Made by a program: the position numbers and the translations under genes. A stretch of 11,804 nucleotides of DNA from Candidatus Bathyarchaeota archaeon (GTDB taxonomy: Archaea; Thermoproteota; Bathyarchaeia; 40CM-2-53-6), in the NCBI GenBank assembly GCA_005882905.1, contig VBBG01000206.1, positions 1-11,804 of the forward strand, in the 5' to 3' direction. The notes under the pieces were generated by a model, which saw only the letters and a program-made list of their open reading frames with translations, did not search any database and was not told the origin of the DNA. Below are positions 5,219-11,804 of the stretch, piece by piece (position 1 is the first letter of the stretch; each line of letters opens with the position of its first letter).

Positions 5219-6418
5219 TTGAGCACAATCAGCCCAGACGAGTACTTCGACAGTGTGCATCGTATCGTCTCTCTTCTCGACGGAGAAAATGTAACGATTC
5301 TAAGAACTATGAAGCAGCATGGCCCTAGAAATCTGCTCGAGATCGCTCGTAAGGCCAAGCTTCCGTACACCACGGTTTACAACCGGGTGACCAAGCTGGA
5401 GAATCAGGGAGTTCTAAAGACGTGGATCTATCCGAATTATTCCAAGATTGGTCTGAGTAGAGCTGTTGTCTTGGCGACGCCCCATCCTGGAAAGGAGGCG
5501 CTCGCGAGAGAAGCGCTGAAGGTTCCAGGGTTCTGGCTGAAGGTCGCTCGCTGTCTAGGGGATACTAATGGATATTACTCGCAGCATGCGGTGCCCACAT
5601 CTAATCGTCAGGATTTCGAGCTGTATCTGGAGCAGCTGTTGGAGCGTGGAGTAGTCAAGTCGTACCGAGTCTTCTGGCTTGGCGATGCAGGATTCCCACT
5701 GACAAACTTTGACTATTTCAAACCCAAGGATCGAACCTGGAAGTTCGACTGGAAAGGATGGCTCGACAAGCTGACATCTGTCCGGGCCAAGGCCGAGACC
5801 ACTAGACACGCGACTCCTCAGCCTGAGCCATTTGACGAGAGAGACCTGATCATCCTCAAGGAGCTAACAAAAGATGCGAGAACGACTCTAGCGGATCTGT
5901 CGAAACTTCTTTCGCTTACGTTGCCTGCGACGAAGTATCGGTTCGACAAGCTGGTTGCCCGAGGGTTGGTCCAGGAGTATGTGATAGATCTGCTACCCTT
6001 TGCTCCCCAGATATCCAAGCTGTTTGATGTTCGCTTGGATTTCAAGAACGAGAGTTCTATGCGCGCGGTCGAGAACGCAATATCGGAGGTTCCGATCGTG
6101 CAGAGCTACTCTCTGATAACCGGTTTGAACTCGATGACTGTGAGAATCTACCTTCCACAGGTCGAAGTCAGCAATCTCTTCGCCTTCCTATCACTGCTAG
6201 TGTCGAAGGGAGTCTTAACCAACTACTCCTACTTGATCATCGATCCTATGACTATTCAGTCGCAGACGTTCTCCTACAAACAGTACAAGAATGAGACTGG
6301 GTGGGACTATGACAGCCGAGAATACCTGAAGACTGTGGACAGCCTCACACCCAAGTGGACCAAGACAGAGATCGAGCCGAACTATCAGACCCTCCCCCCG
6401 CTTTCAATACACATTTAG
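5219..6418 (+). CDS. Tandem Lrp/AsnC-type transcription regulator
   Basis: A 399-residue protein with two Lrp-like halves. The first has a winged helix at about residues 15-72 (VTILRTMKQHGPRNLLEIAR, then PYTTVYNRVTKLENQGVLK with the recognition helix) and a RAM-like alpha/beta stretch to ~155. After a linker rich in Trp, Lys and Pro, a second winged helix occurs at ~205-257 (DERDLIILKELTKDARTTLA, PATKYRFDKLVARGLVQEY), followed by a second RAM-like region. Ordinary Lrp proteins are ~150 residues and dimerise to pair two DNA-binding heads; here one chain carries both. It is probably a DNA-binding regulator; its ligand and targets are unknown. TTG 5219 gives MSTISPDEYF; TTG 5204 is the alternative. 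An A-rich box at ~5172-5186 would put the transcript start near 5206-5210, so a nearly leaderless message is likely. Confidence 0.85.
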   Translation: MSTISPDEYFDSVHRIVSLLDGENVTILRTMKQHGPRNLLEIARKAKLPYTTVYNRVTKLENQGVLKTWIYPNYSKIGLSRAVVLATPHPGKEALAREALKVPGFWLKVARCLGDTNGYYSQHAVPTSNRQDFELYLEQLLERGVVKSYRVFWLGDAGFPLTNFDYFKPKDRTWKFDWKGWLDKLTSVRAKAETTRHATPQPEPFDERDLIILKELTKDARTTLADLSKLLSLTLPATKYRFDKLVARGLVQEYVIDLLPFAPQISKLFDVRLDFKNESSMRAVENAISEVPIVQSYSLITGLNSMTVRIYLPQVEVSNLFAFLSLLVSKGVLTNYSYLIIDPMTIQSQTFSYKQYKNETGWDYDSREYLKTVDSLTPKWTKTEIEPNYQTLPPLSIHI

Positions 6419-6462
6419 AAAGCGCAACGGCGCCCATCGTTCGTGCCGGAAAACCGTCTCAG

Positions 6463-6469
6463 TTTAAAA
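6463..6469 (+). promoter_or_regulatory. TATA box upstream of SH3 gene
   Basis: TTTAAAA lies 45 bases after the stop of the Lrp-type gene. A start about 26 bases downstream falls near 6492, leaving a ~32-base leader before ATG 6524. This shows the SH3 gene has its own promoter rather than depending on the Lrp-type gene. Confidence 0.6.
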
Positions 6470-6523
6470 GCTCCAAGACCACTGATCTAATGGTTCATTT
6501 TGCAGCAAGTCGATTCTGGAAAG

Positions 6524-6862
6524 ATGGCACTGGTCGTTGCCGGCTACGAGACGAAATATCCTGATCCATTGGTCATGGACGCGGGCGACAAGCTGAAGAT
6601 TGTGACGAGGAGGGACGATGAATGGCCGGGATGGGTGTTCTGCGAAAGCCAGAATGGGAAACGGGGCTGGGTCCCGGAGAATGGTGTCGTAATAGACGGT
6701 GATGCCGCGGTTGCCCAGCAGAGCTACGTGGCACGCGAAGTGTCCGTGATGGAAGGCGAGATAGTGAGGATAGAGCGAGTGGAGAGCGGCTGGGCCTGGG
6801 TTACCAACATGACCAACGAAACAGGCTGGGTCCCACTGAAGAACCTGAAAATCGTCGAATAA
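6524..6862 (+). CDS. Tandem SH3-domain protein
   Basis: A 112-residue cytosolic protein (no signal peptide) built of two SH3-like barrels. Repeat 1 spans about residues 1-60: VVAGYETKYPDPLVMDAGDKLKIV, then WPGWVFCES and GKRGWVPENGV. Repeat 2 spans 65-112: SYVAREVSVMEGEIVRIERV, then SGWAWVTN and ETGWVPLKNLKIV. Each keeps the GD/GE turn, the W-x-W/V strand and the GWVP signature of variant bacterial SH3 domains. SH3 folds bind proline-rich or other short peptides, so an adaptor role is plausible; a partner is unknown. ATG 6524 is preceded by GGAAAG and begins exactly at the first strand; TTG 6500 would add eight unneeded residues. The stop is in the same frame as the next gene, and the two are closely spaced, which suggests one transcription unit. 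Confidence 0.82.
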   Translation: MALVVAGYETKYPDPLVMDAGDKLKIVTRRDDEWPGWVFCESQNGKRGWVPENGVVIDGDAAVAQQSYVAREVSVMEGEIVRIERVESGWAWVTNMTNETGWVPLKNLKIVE

Positions 6863-6889
6863 CCATCTACGATTTTTCCGGCCACCGAA

Positions 6890-9139
6890 ATTCCTCGAAG
6901 ATCCTATGAGCGTTTCAGCTCTGAGGTTCTTGACGCTGCATCTGCTCCCGTCCGACTGCATGTTCTCAAGCTCCTTGTGTCGAAGGGTCCCCTCCCGTAT
7001 ACTGAAATAATGTACGAGGTGAAGCTCGATCCTGTACGGGACGCCGGCAAGTTCGTCTACCACCTCAAGACGCTAAGGAAGGCCGGTCTGGTTTCGATCG
7101 AAAAAGGCACGAAAAAGTACAGCATAACCGAGCTTGGAAAGATTCTAGTCGAGTTCTCTCGGGACCTAGAAGAGTATATCGCCGTAAAACGTGGCCGAAT
7201 GTTCGTCCGCACTTCCCGAATGACCATAGATGAGTTCGACCGTACAAGAATCGCCCGATCACTCGTCAGCGAAGCTGGAATGCCACAAACCCTCGCAGAC
7301 GAAGTCGCCGCAGAGGCCGAGGATAGACTTCTCAAGTTCGGGATCGTCTATCTCAGCGCCCCCCTGATTAGAGAACTGGTCAACACAATCCTCATCGAGA
7401 GGAAGTTAGAGGAGTATCGCCACAAACTTACACGGCTGGGACTACCCGTCAACGATGTAACAGTGCTACTGCGGGAGGCAGGCCAGAAACACCTCGACGC
7501 GAACTGGGTCCAGAAATCCGCAGGAGAGAAAGTCACCGAGGAGTATGTCCTCCTCAACAGCCTTCCTCGCGCCACAGTCGATGCGCATCTCTCAGGTCAG
7601 ATGCACCTCGAGGATGCAGCGTCGTGGATTCTGAAGCCTAGCATTTTCTTTCACGAGAACAGCCTCTTCTTTCGTAATGGGACCCCAGCGACCAGTCCTC
7701 CCTCATCTCTCGAAGATGCTCTAGAGTCCGTCCTGAAGATCGTACGAACCGCAGAACGAGAAGTCTCCAATGAACAGGTCTTCGATCACTTCAACATCAG
7801 CCTCGCACCCTTCATCAGAGGACTCCCACGTCAACGCGTCCAAGACGCGATCAGACGGCTCATGTACCACCTCAACTGGGACGGGTTCTCCAACACAATC
7901 CCGGCCCAAGTAACAATAGGGCTAGACCATCTAATCCCGAGTCACCTGCAGAATCGAGAAGCAGTAGGTCCAAACGGAAAAGGCGGAGGAATCTACTCCG
8001 ACTTTTCACGAGAAGCCGAAGAGATATTCACAACAATAATCGACGCAAGTCTAGAAATCGGCCGTCAACAGCCCATCCTCAATCCATCCATCATCGTAAG
8101 GACCCCTAACGGGAAGATAGAGACCACGGACGAGCTTCTCGACCTGGCCTTCGAGAGTTCCGCCAAATACTCGGTTCCCAACTTCTTGATACAACCCTCA
8201 GAACAGACCTTTTCGATATCGTCTGAGGGACCAATTCTTCTGGAAGATAGAGACGCGGCGAAAGGGGCAGGCGCTGTTGTCGGAACCGTGCAGCTTAACG
8301 TGCCCCGAGCTGCCTACGAGGCGTCGGGAAAGGATGAGCGGTTCCTCCAGGCGGTCCAGTCCGGAACTCTCGAAGCAGTAAAGGCTCTGCAACTGAGACA
8401 ACAAGCTATCAACGAGAGAGTGTCCGAAGGAGTCTTGCCACTCCTGGCCTGGCAGGCAGATGGAGGAGCCTATTACGATTCGAGAAGAACTCAGGGAGAG
8501 ATAGCGCTTCTGGGACTCGCAGAGGCAGTCAAGTATCATACTCAGAGCGAGATCTGGGAGAAATCGAACATCGCGTTTTCCCGGAAGATCATAGAGGCGG
8601 CGAGGCGAGCGGTAGCAGAGGCCGACGCCCGCGAGATCAGAGTAAGAGTAGGCATTCACTCTTCACCCCAAGCATCAGCCCGGCTTGCCTCTATAGACGC
8701 CGAGAAGTTTGGATTCTCGACCGTTGTCTATCAAGGGTCGAAAAGGTATCCGTACTACAATGACGTGCCCGGGATCCCGCTTACCCAGAAAGTTCCCATG
8801 ACAACCCGGGCAGCGGTTGAGGGAGAGTTGCAGAGAGTCTTCGACGGAGGCTCGTTACTCCCATTGATGGGAGGAGCAAGAGTAGACAAGTCGGCGTTGC
8901 TCAAGGCTTCAAGACAGCTGGAAGAGGCCGGCGTCCGCTACTTCACGTTCACGTCATTCTACTCCCGCTGCAGACGATGCTACAATACGAGCAAAGGGGT
9001 CCAGGCGAGATGCGATAAATGCGGATCCGAACATTTGACAATTCTCTCGAAGCTCGGGGGAAGGATGCTACCCTTAGACATGCTATCGGAAGCACGGAAG
9101 AGAGACCTGGATCACATCATTCCCTACGATTTCTCATAG
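6890..9139 (+). CDS. Winged-helix/ATP-cone/NrdD-like protein lacking catalytic Cys
   Basis: About 749 residues. Order: ArsR-like winged helix at ~5-85 (VLDAASAPVRLHVLKLL, then FVYHLKTLRKAGLV), ATP-cone at ~100-185 (MTIDEFDRTRIARSL), then a long NrdD-like body (LSGQMHLEDAASW, TIPAQVTIGLDHLIP, IGRQQPILNPS, VVGTVQLNVPRAAYEA). A C-terminal zinc site has Cys at ~694, 697, 708 and 711. Class III ribonucleotide reductases need an active-site cysteine (CR/CCR just before the G-x-V-x-L/I-N-L-P-R strand) and a glycyl radical in RVxGY. Here the four zinc cysteines are the only ones in the protein, and the radical motif reads SKLGGRMLPL. No nrdG activase is adjacent. I infer a nucleotide-sensing regulator rather than an enzyme. 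The first canonical start (GTG 6977) would remove helix 1 of the winged helix, so I place the start at ATT 6890, which is uncertain. Confidence 0.8.
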   Translation: MPRRSYERFSSEVLDAASAPVRLHVLKLLVSKGPLPYTEIMYEVKLDPVRDAGKFVYHLKTLRKAGLVSIEKGTKKYSITELGKILVEFSRDLEEYIAVKRGRMFVRTSRMTIDEFDRTRIARSLVSEAGMPQTLADEVAAEAEDRLLKFGIVYLSAPLIRELVNTILIERKLEEYRHKLTRLGLPVNDVTVLLREAGQKHLDANWVQKSAGEKVTEEYVLLNSLPRATVDAHLSGQMHLEDAASWILKPSIFFHENSLFFRNGTPATSPPSSLEDALESVLKIVRTAEREVSNEQVFDHFNISLAPFIRGLPRQRVQDAIRRLMYHLNWDGFSNTIPAQVTIGLDHLIPSHLQNREAVGPNGKGGGIYSDFSREAEEIFTTIIDASLEIGRQQPILNPSIIVRTPNGKIETTDELLDLAFESSAKYSVPNFLIQPSEQTFSISSEGPILLEDRDAAKGAGAVVGTVQLNVPRAAYEASGKDERFLQAVQSGTLEAVKALQLRQQAINERVSEGVLPLLAWQADGGAYYDSRRTQGEIALLGLAEAVKYHTQSEIWEKSNIAFSRKIIEAARRAVAEADAREIRVRVGIHSSPQASARLASIDAEKFGFSTVVYQGSKRYPYYNDVPGIPLTQKVPMTTRAAVEGELQRVFDGGSLLPLMGGARVDKSALLKASRQLEEAGVRYFTFTSFYSRCRRCYNTSKGVQARCDKCGSEHLTILSKLGGRMLPLDMLSEARKRDLDHIIPYDFS

Positions 9140-9158
9140 CTCTCAAACCCCAACCAAT

Positions 9159-9167
9159 GTATAATAT
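9159..9167 (+). promoter_or_regulatory. TATA box for the antiporter gene
   Basis: TGTATAATA, about 20 bases after the stop of the NrdD-like gene. The expected transcript start is near 9188, followed by a purine-rich GGAAGGG (9196-9202) seven bases before CTG 9210. This supports separate transcription and helps locate the start of the antiporter. Confidence 0.55.
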
Positions 9168-9209
9168 CTGAACTCGAGTCCCGATCTTCCCAACTGGAAG
9201 GGTCAACGT

Positions 9210-10430
9210 CTGACTCTCGCCCAAACCATAACTCTGAACAATCTTGAGCTGACGCGGTTCTTCATCGCGCTCGTTCTCCTTCTATTCTCAGCCTACATCT
9301 GCTCCCTTCTCTTCGACAAGATCAAGCTCCCACGCGTCATCGGCGAGATCTTCGGAGGACTCATGTTGGGTCCAACCGTCTTCGGCTATGTCTTTCCCGA
9401 CAGCGAGAACTGGATCTTCTCCGCTTACCCCTCCGAAGGCCAACTCCTCTCCCTAGTGTCATGGTTCGGACTCATCCTCTTGATGTTCGTCTCCGGAGTA
9501 GAGATCCACGGAACATTCAGCCGTGAAGACAAGCGTACCGCAGTCGCGTTTCTACTCGGAGCTACGATTCTTCCGTTCCTAATCGGACTCGCCGTCTCAA
9601 GAGTATACGATTTCAGCGCCTACGCCGGACCCAACAGCAACCCATTCTCACTGCCAATAATCATTGGCATCGCCGTCGCTGTCACATCGATACCGGTCAT
9701 ATCGAAAATCTTCCTCGACCTCAAGATAATGGACAGCCATGGAGTCGCGGGCGCATCGGCACCTTCCACATCGTTGATAACCCTCACGATCGCTCTAACG
9801 GTCGCTTTCCTAATCTCGGGCTTACTTGTTCTACCCCGCATCCTCCGCTGGCTCAGCAAATCAAAGGCACGATTCTTGATGGAAACGTCTCATTCCAGAT
9901 TCGCCCTCTTCCTCTGCTTCCTGTTCGTCGCAGCAGCCGCACTGCTCAACATCAACATAGTCTTCGGCGCCTTCCTGGCCGGCATAGCAATCGGCACCGT
10001 CCCACAAGACACGTTCGCCAAGGCTACCGGAAGCATCAAGAAAATCTCCCTCGCACTCTTCACCCCAGCATACTTCGCAATAGTAGGCCTTCAACTCGAC
10101 CTCATCCACCAGTTCGACATTGTCATCTTTCTCGGATTCCTCCTCCTCTCATCCGGCCTAAAAATTGCCGGCGCACTGGGAGTTGGCAAGCTCATCAGAA
10201 AAAGCTGGCTATCCAGTGTCAATCTTGCCATTGGCTTAAACGCAAGAGGAGGACCGGGAATAGTCCTCGCTACAGTCGCCTTTGGGGCCGGGCTGATCTC
10301 GGAGCCGTTCTTCGTTGCTCTTGTCCTGATAGCAATAGTAACGTCGCTGATTACAGGATACTGGCTGAGATTCACACAAAGTAGGGGCTGGCCTCTTCTT
10401 CAAGAGGACGGAGTTCCCAACAAAGGCTGA
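9210..10430 (+). CDS. CPA2-type cation/proton antiporter, possibly defective
   Basis: A membrane protein of about 406 residues with around eleven hydrophobic segments, of the Kef/NapA-like monovalent cation:proton antiporter family (exchange of Na+ or K+ for H+). Diagnostic: FDKIKLPRVIGEIFGGLMLGPTVFG after the first helix, AVAVTSIPVISKIFLDLKIMDS (the crossed-helix TSxxV motif), NIVFGAFLAGIAIGT and NARGGPGIVLATVAF. The region after KIMDS should contain the conserved Asp-Asp (or Gln/Asp) helix that binds the ion. Here it goes straight from GVAGASAPSTSL into the next helix, so about 25-30 residues are missing. There is no TrkA-N (RCK) tail. ATG 9363 would cut off helix 1 and the PRVIGE motif, but no ATG, GTG or TTG exists in frame back to the stop at 9162. 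CTG 9210 follows GGAAGGG at good spacing and is the best candidate; ATA 9228 and CTG 9249 are alternatives. Confidence 0.85.
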   Translation: MTLAQTITLNNLELTRFFIALVLLLFSAYICSLLFDKIKLPRVIGEIFGGLMLGPTVFGYVFPDSENWIFSAYPSEGQLLSLVSWFGLILLMFVSGVEIHGTFSREDKRTAVAFLLGATILPFLIGLAVSRVYDFSAYAGPNSNPFSLPIIIGIAVAVTSIPVISKIFLDLKIMDSHGVAGASAPSTSLITLTIALTVAFLISGLLVLPRILRWLSKSKARFLMETSHSRFALFLCFLFVAAAALLNINIVFGAFLAGIAIGTVPQDTFAKATGSIKKISLALFTPAYFAIVGLQLDLIHQFDIVIFLGFLLLSSGLKIAGALGVGKLIRKSWLSSVNLAIGLNARGGPGIVLATVAFGAGLISEPFFVALVLIAIVTSLITGYWLRFTQSRGWPLLQEDGVPNKG

Positions 10431-10464
10431 TCTGAAACGATAAGTTTGTTCTTGTAGAGTAGCT

Positions 10465-11394
10465 TCAGAGGGCCCCTAGAACAAGTCCCAAGAGTCCCAT
10501 TCTAAGAATGACCCCGTTCCCGACTTGCTGAAAGTACTTCGCGTGCGTCGTAGAGTCGACACCCGGGTCCACTTCGTCAACCCGCGGGAGCGGGTGCATG
10601 ACAATCGAACTCTTCTTGGTCTTGTTCAGATCCTCAGCCACGAGTCGATATGAGCCCTTGACTTTCTCGTACTCTTGCAGATCCGCGAAACGCTCCTTCT
10701 GGACCCGCGTCATATAGATCACATCCAGCTCTCGCAAGTGCTCTTTGAGAGAGGGCGTCTCGGTAACCTCGATCTTCTTCGAGACTTCTTCGGCCACTTC
10801 CTTCCGCATCTGGAGAATATCCGGCGATATCAGTACGAGTCTGACCTTGTACAGTGACAAGGCGTAAGCCAAGGAGTGCACCGTTCTCCCATATCTCAGG
10901 TCTCCAATCAGACCGACGGTCAGTCCATCTATGGTCCCCAACTCCTTCCTCATCGTGTAGAGGTCCAAAAGCGCTTGTGTCGGGTGCTCCTCTGCTCCCG
11001 AGCCAGCGTTGATGACCGGGACAGAGGCGAACTCCGCGGCCATACGAGCAGCCCCCTCCAAGGGATGCCTGATTACCAGCACATCAGCATACTTCTCTGT
11101 CACTCTGACGGTGTCGGCCAGATTCTCTCCCTTCTCGACGGACGTTCCTTTGGTCTCTGCGAATCCGAGAGCTGTCCCACCCAGCCTTGTCATGGCAGAC
11201 TCGAAGCTCAGCCGGGTCCGAGTGCTCGCCTCGAAGAACAGCGTGGCCATTATTCTTCCATGAAGCATATCGGACCCCTTCTTCCCCAATGGCTCCATGA
11301 CCTCGGCCATGTCCAACACGTGATCGATCTCCTTTCGAGAAAGGTCGCGGATTGATACAATGTCACGCCCAGCGAACGAGGGGCTACCAGACAT
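10465..11394 (-). CDS. pyrB: Aspartate carbamoyltransferase, catalytic chain
   Basis: Catalyses carbamoyl phosphate + L-aspartate to N-carbamoyl-L-aspartate, the committed step of de novo pyrimidine synthesis. The 309-residue length is normal. The carbamoyl-phosphate site is FFEASTRTRLSFESAMTRLGG; then come KGTSVEKGENLADTVRV (mobile loop with the catalytic Lys), the VINAGSGAEEHPTQALLDLYT motif, the second domain GDLRYGRTVHSLAYAL, YMTRVQKERF, and HPLPRVDEV near the C-terminus. I chose ATG 11394 (MSGSPSFAGRDIVSIRDLS), which begins at the family N-terminus; the longer frame to 11556 crosses the divergent gene. In many archaea pyrB is followed by pyrI (regulatory chain), but pyrI is not in the 35 bases between this stop and the antiporter gene, nor elsewhere here. 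Confidence 0.97.
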   Translation of the reverse strand: MSGSPSFAGRDIVSIRDLSRKEIDHVLDMAEVMEPLGKKGSDMLHGRIMATLFFEASTRTRLSFESAMTRLGGTALGFAETKGTSVEKGENLADTVRVTEKYADVLVIRHPLEGAARMAAEFASVPVINAGSGAEEHPTQALLDLYTMRKELGTIDGLTVGLIGDLRYGRTVHSLAYALSLYKVRLVLISPDILQMRKEVAEEVSKKIEVTETPSLKEHLRELDVIYMTRVQKERFADLQEYEKVKGSYRLVAEDLNKTKKSSIVMHPLPRVDEVDPGVDSTTHAKYFQQVGNGVILRMGLLGLVLGAL

Positions 11395-11426
11395 GGCTTC
11401 TAGCGACCAGTCTCTGGGAAAAAGCG

Positions 11427-11435
11427 TTCTATAAC
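11427..11435. promoter_or_regulatory. Shared TATA-like box between pyrB and receiver gene
   Basis: TTCTATAAC on plus, GTTATAGAA on minus. It lies about 32 bases before the plus ATG (11463) and about 37 before the minus ATG (11394), so it can serve either or both directions with very short leaders. No other good box is seen in the 68-base spacer apart from a weak pyrimidine-rich stretch on the minus strand. Confidence 0.45.
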
Positions 11436-11462
11436 ACTGTTTGCGAAACAGGACCGGGCACC

Positions 11463-11804
11463 ATGCGACTCGTCGCCGCCACGTCAGACCTGTTCCTCCG
11501 ATCACGGATAGCGGAGCTCGCAAAACAAACCGGTGCGGACCCTTACTTCGGAACACATCCTGACGAGCTGAGACGATTGGTTGCAGAGAACCGGCCCGAA
11601 CTGGTCATTCTAGACCTATCCTCGACGGACTATGATCCATTCTCCGTCGCGCGAGAGCTGAAGACGAAATTCAACATTCGACTCTTCGGCCTGTTTCCCC
11701 ATGTGAAGGCTGACCTGAAGAAGCGAGCTGATCAGATAGGGTTCGAATACGTGGTGCCGAACTCGAACTTCCTTTCAAGCTTAAGACGGGTCCTGCTCGA
11801 AAGG
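11463..11804 (+). CDS. Receiver-like (CheY-fold) protein, 3' end off window
   Basis: The first 114 residues of a protein, open to the right edge. It begins MRLVAATSDLFLRSRIAELA and runs through RPELVILDLSS (third strand ending in the usual phospho-acceptor Asp position), FNIRLFGLFPHVKADLKKRA and GFEYVVPNSNFLSSLRRVL. The alternating strands and helices and spacing are those of a single CheY-like receiver. The -TSDLF- start, the G-x-x-PHV element and the V-P-x-S/N-x-F ending match a small stand-alone 'response-regulator-like' family rather than classic receivers: the paired acids after strand 1 and the Lys after strand 5 are not evident. Phosphorylation is therefore doubtful. It is divergent from pyrB across 68 bases. 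With family lengths near 120 residues it is probably almost complete. Its function is unknown. Confidence 0.78.
   Translation, partial: MRLVAATSDLFLRSRIAELAKQTGADPYFGTHPDELRRLVAENRPELVILDLSSTDYDPFSVARELKTKFNIRLFGLFPHVKADLKKRADQIGFEYVVPNSNFLSSLRRVLLER

Noticed and set aside
4973..5373. Minus-strand frames of 95 and 117 codons upstream of and overlapping the Lrp-type gene
   Set aside because: They overlap the start of a clear gene, show no recognisable domain, and have irregular composition; one ends inside the hairpin element.
6464..7063. 199-codon minus-strand frame opposite the SH3 gene
   Set aside because: The plus strand encodes two unmistakable SH3 repeats here; the antisense translation has no domain and spans two genes.
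8198..8659. 153-codon minus-strand frame inside the NrdD-like gene
   Set aside because: Antisense shadow of a conserved region; no domain or start signal of its own.
10876..11355. 159-codon plus-strand frame inside pyrB
   Set aside because: Antisense to conserved pyrB motifs.
1..11804. CRISPR array, insertion sequence or defence operon
   Set aside because: No regularly spaced repeats, transposase, integrase, Cas or restriction-modification gene is visible.

Overview
This window looks like archaeal chromosome of moderate GC content. The signs are AT-rich boxes about 25-30 bases ahead of likely transcript starts (for example TTTAAAA at 6463-6469 and CTATAAAAC at 4833-4841), short or absent leaders, a tRNA with an insertion in the D-arm region, and archaeal-style Lrp and ribbon-helix-helix regulators. 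A thaumarchaeal (Nitrososphaeria) or related soil/sediment lineage fits best. That is an inference from gene style, not from a marker gene.

Left part (1-3433): the end of a spermidine/spermine-type GNAT acetyltransferase, a small conserved unknown protein on the minus strand, a coiled-coil unknown protein, an acyl-CoA dehydrogenase, divergent CutA1, and a short YdeI/OmdA-family protein. These are single genes on mixed strands, not an operon.

Middle part (3440-5200): a GC-rich YyaP/RibD-C dihydrofolate-reductase-like gene, probably acquired, lies between two tRNA T-arm sequences. One belongs to tRNA-Pro(CGG), which has about 45 extra bases in its D-arm region. The other is a tRNA-like remnant. 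Next come a 56-residue ribbon-helix-helix protein with a possible self-operator, and a non-coding stretch with two strong tandem inverted repeats.

Right part (5204-11804): a double Lrp-type regulator, a small tandem-SH3 protein, and a large protein combining a winged helix, an ATP-cone, an NrdD-like body and a zinc site. The large protein has no catalytic cysteine and a degenerate glycyl-radical motif. It is followed by a CPA2-type cation/proton antiporter that seems to lack the ion-binding aspartate helix. Last are aspartate carbamoyltransferase (pyrB, minus) and a divergent CheY-like receiver protein cut by the window edge. Neither the NrdD-like gene nor the antiporter has an ATG, GTG or TTG codon where its conserved N-terminus requires one.

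The most interesting object is the NrdD-like protein. It looks like a ribonucleotide reductase turned into a nucleotide-sensing DNA-binding regulator, analogous to but unrelated in build to bacterial NrdR.
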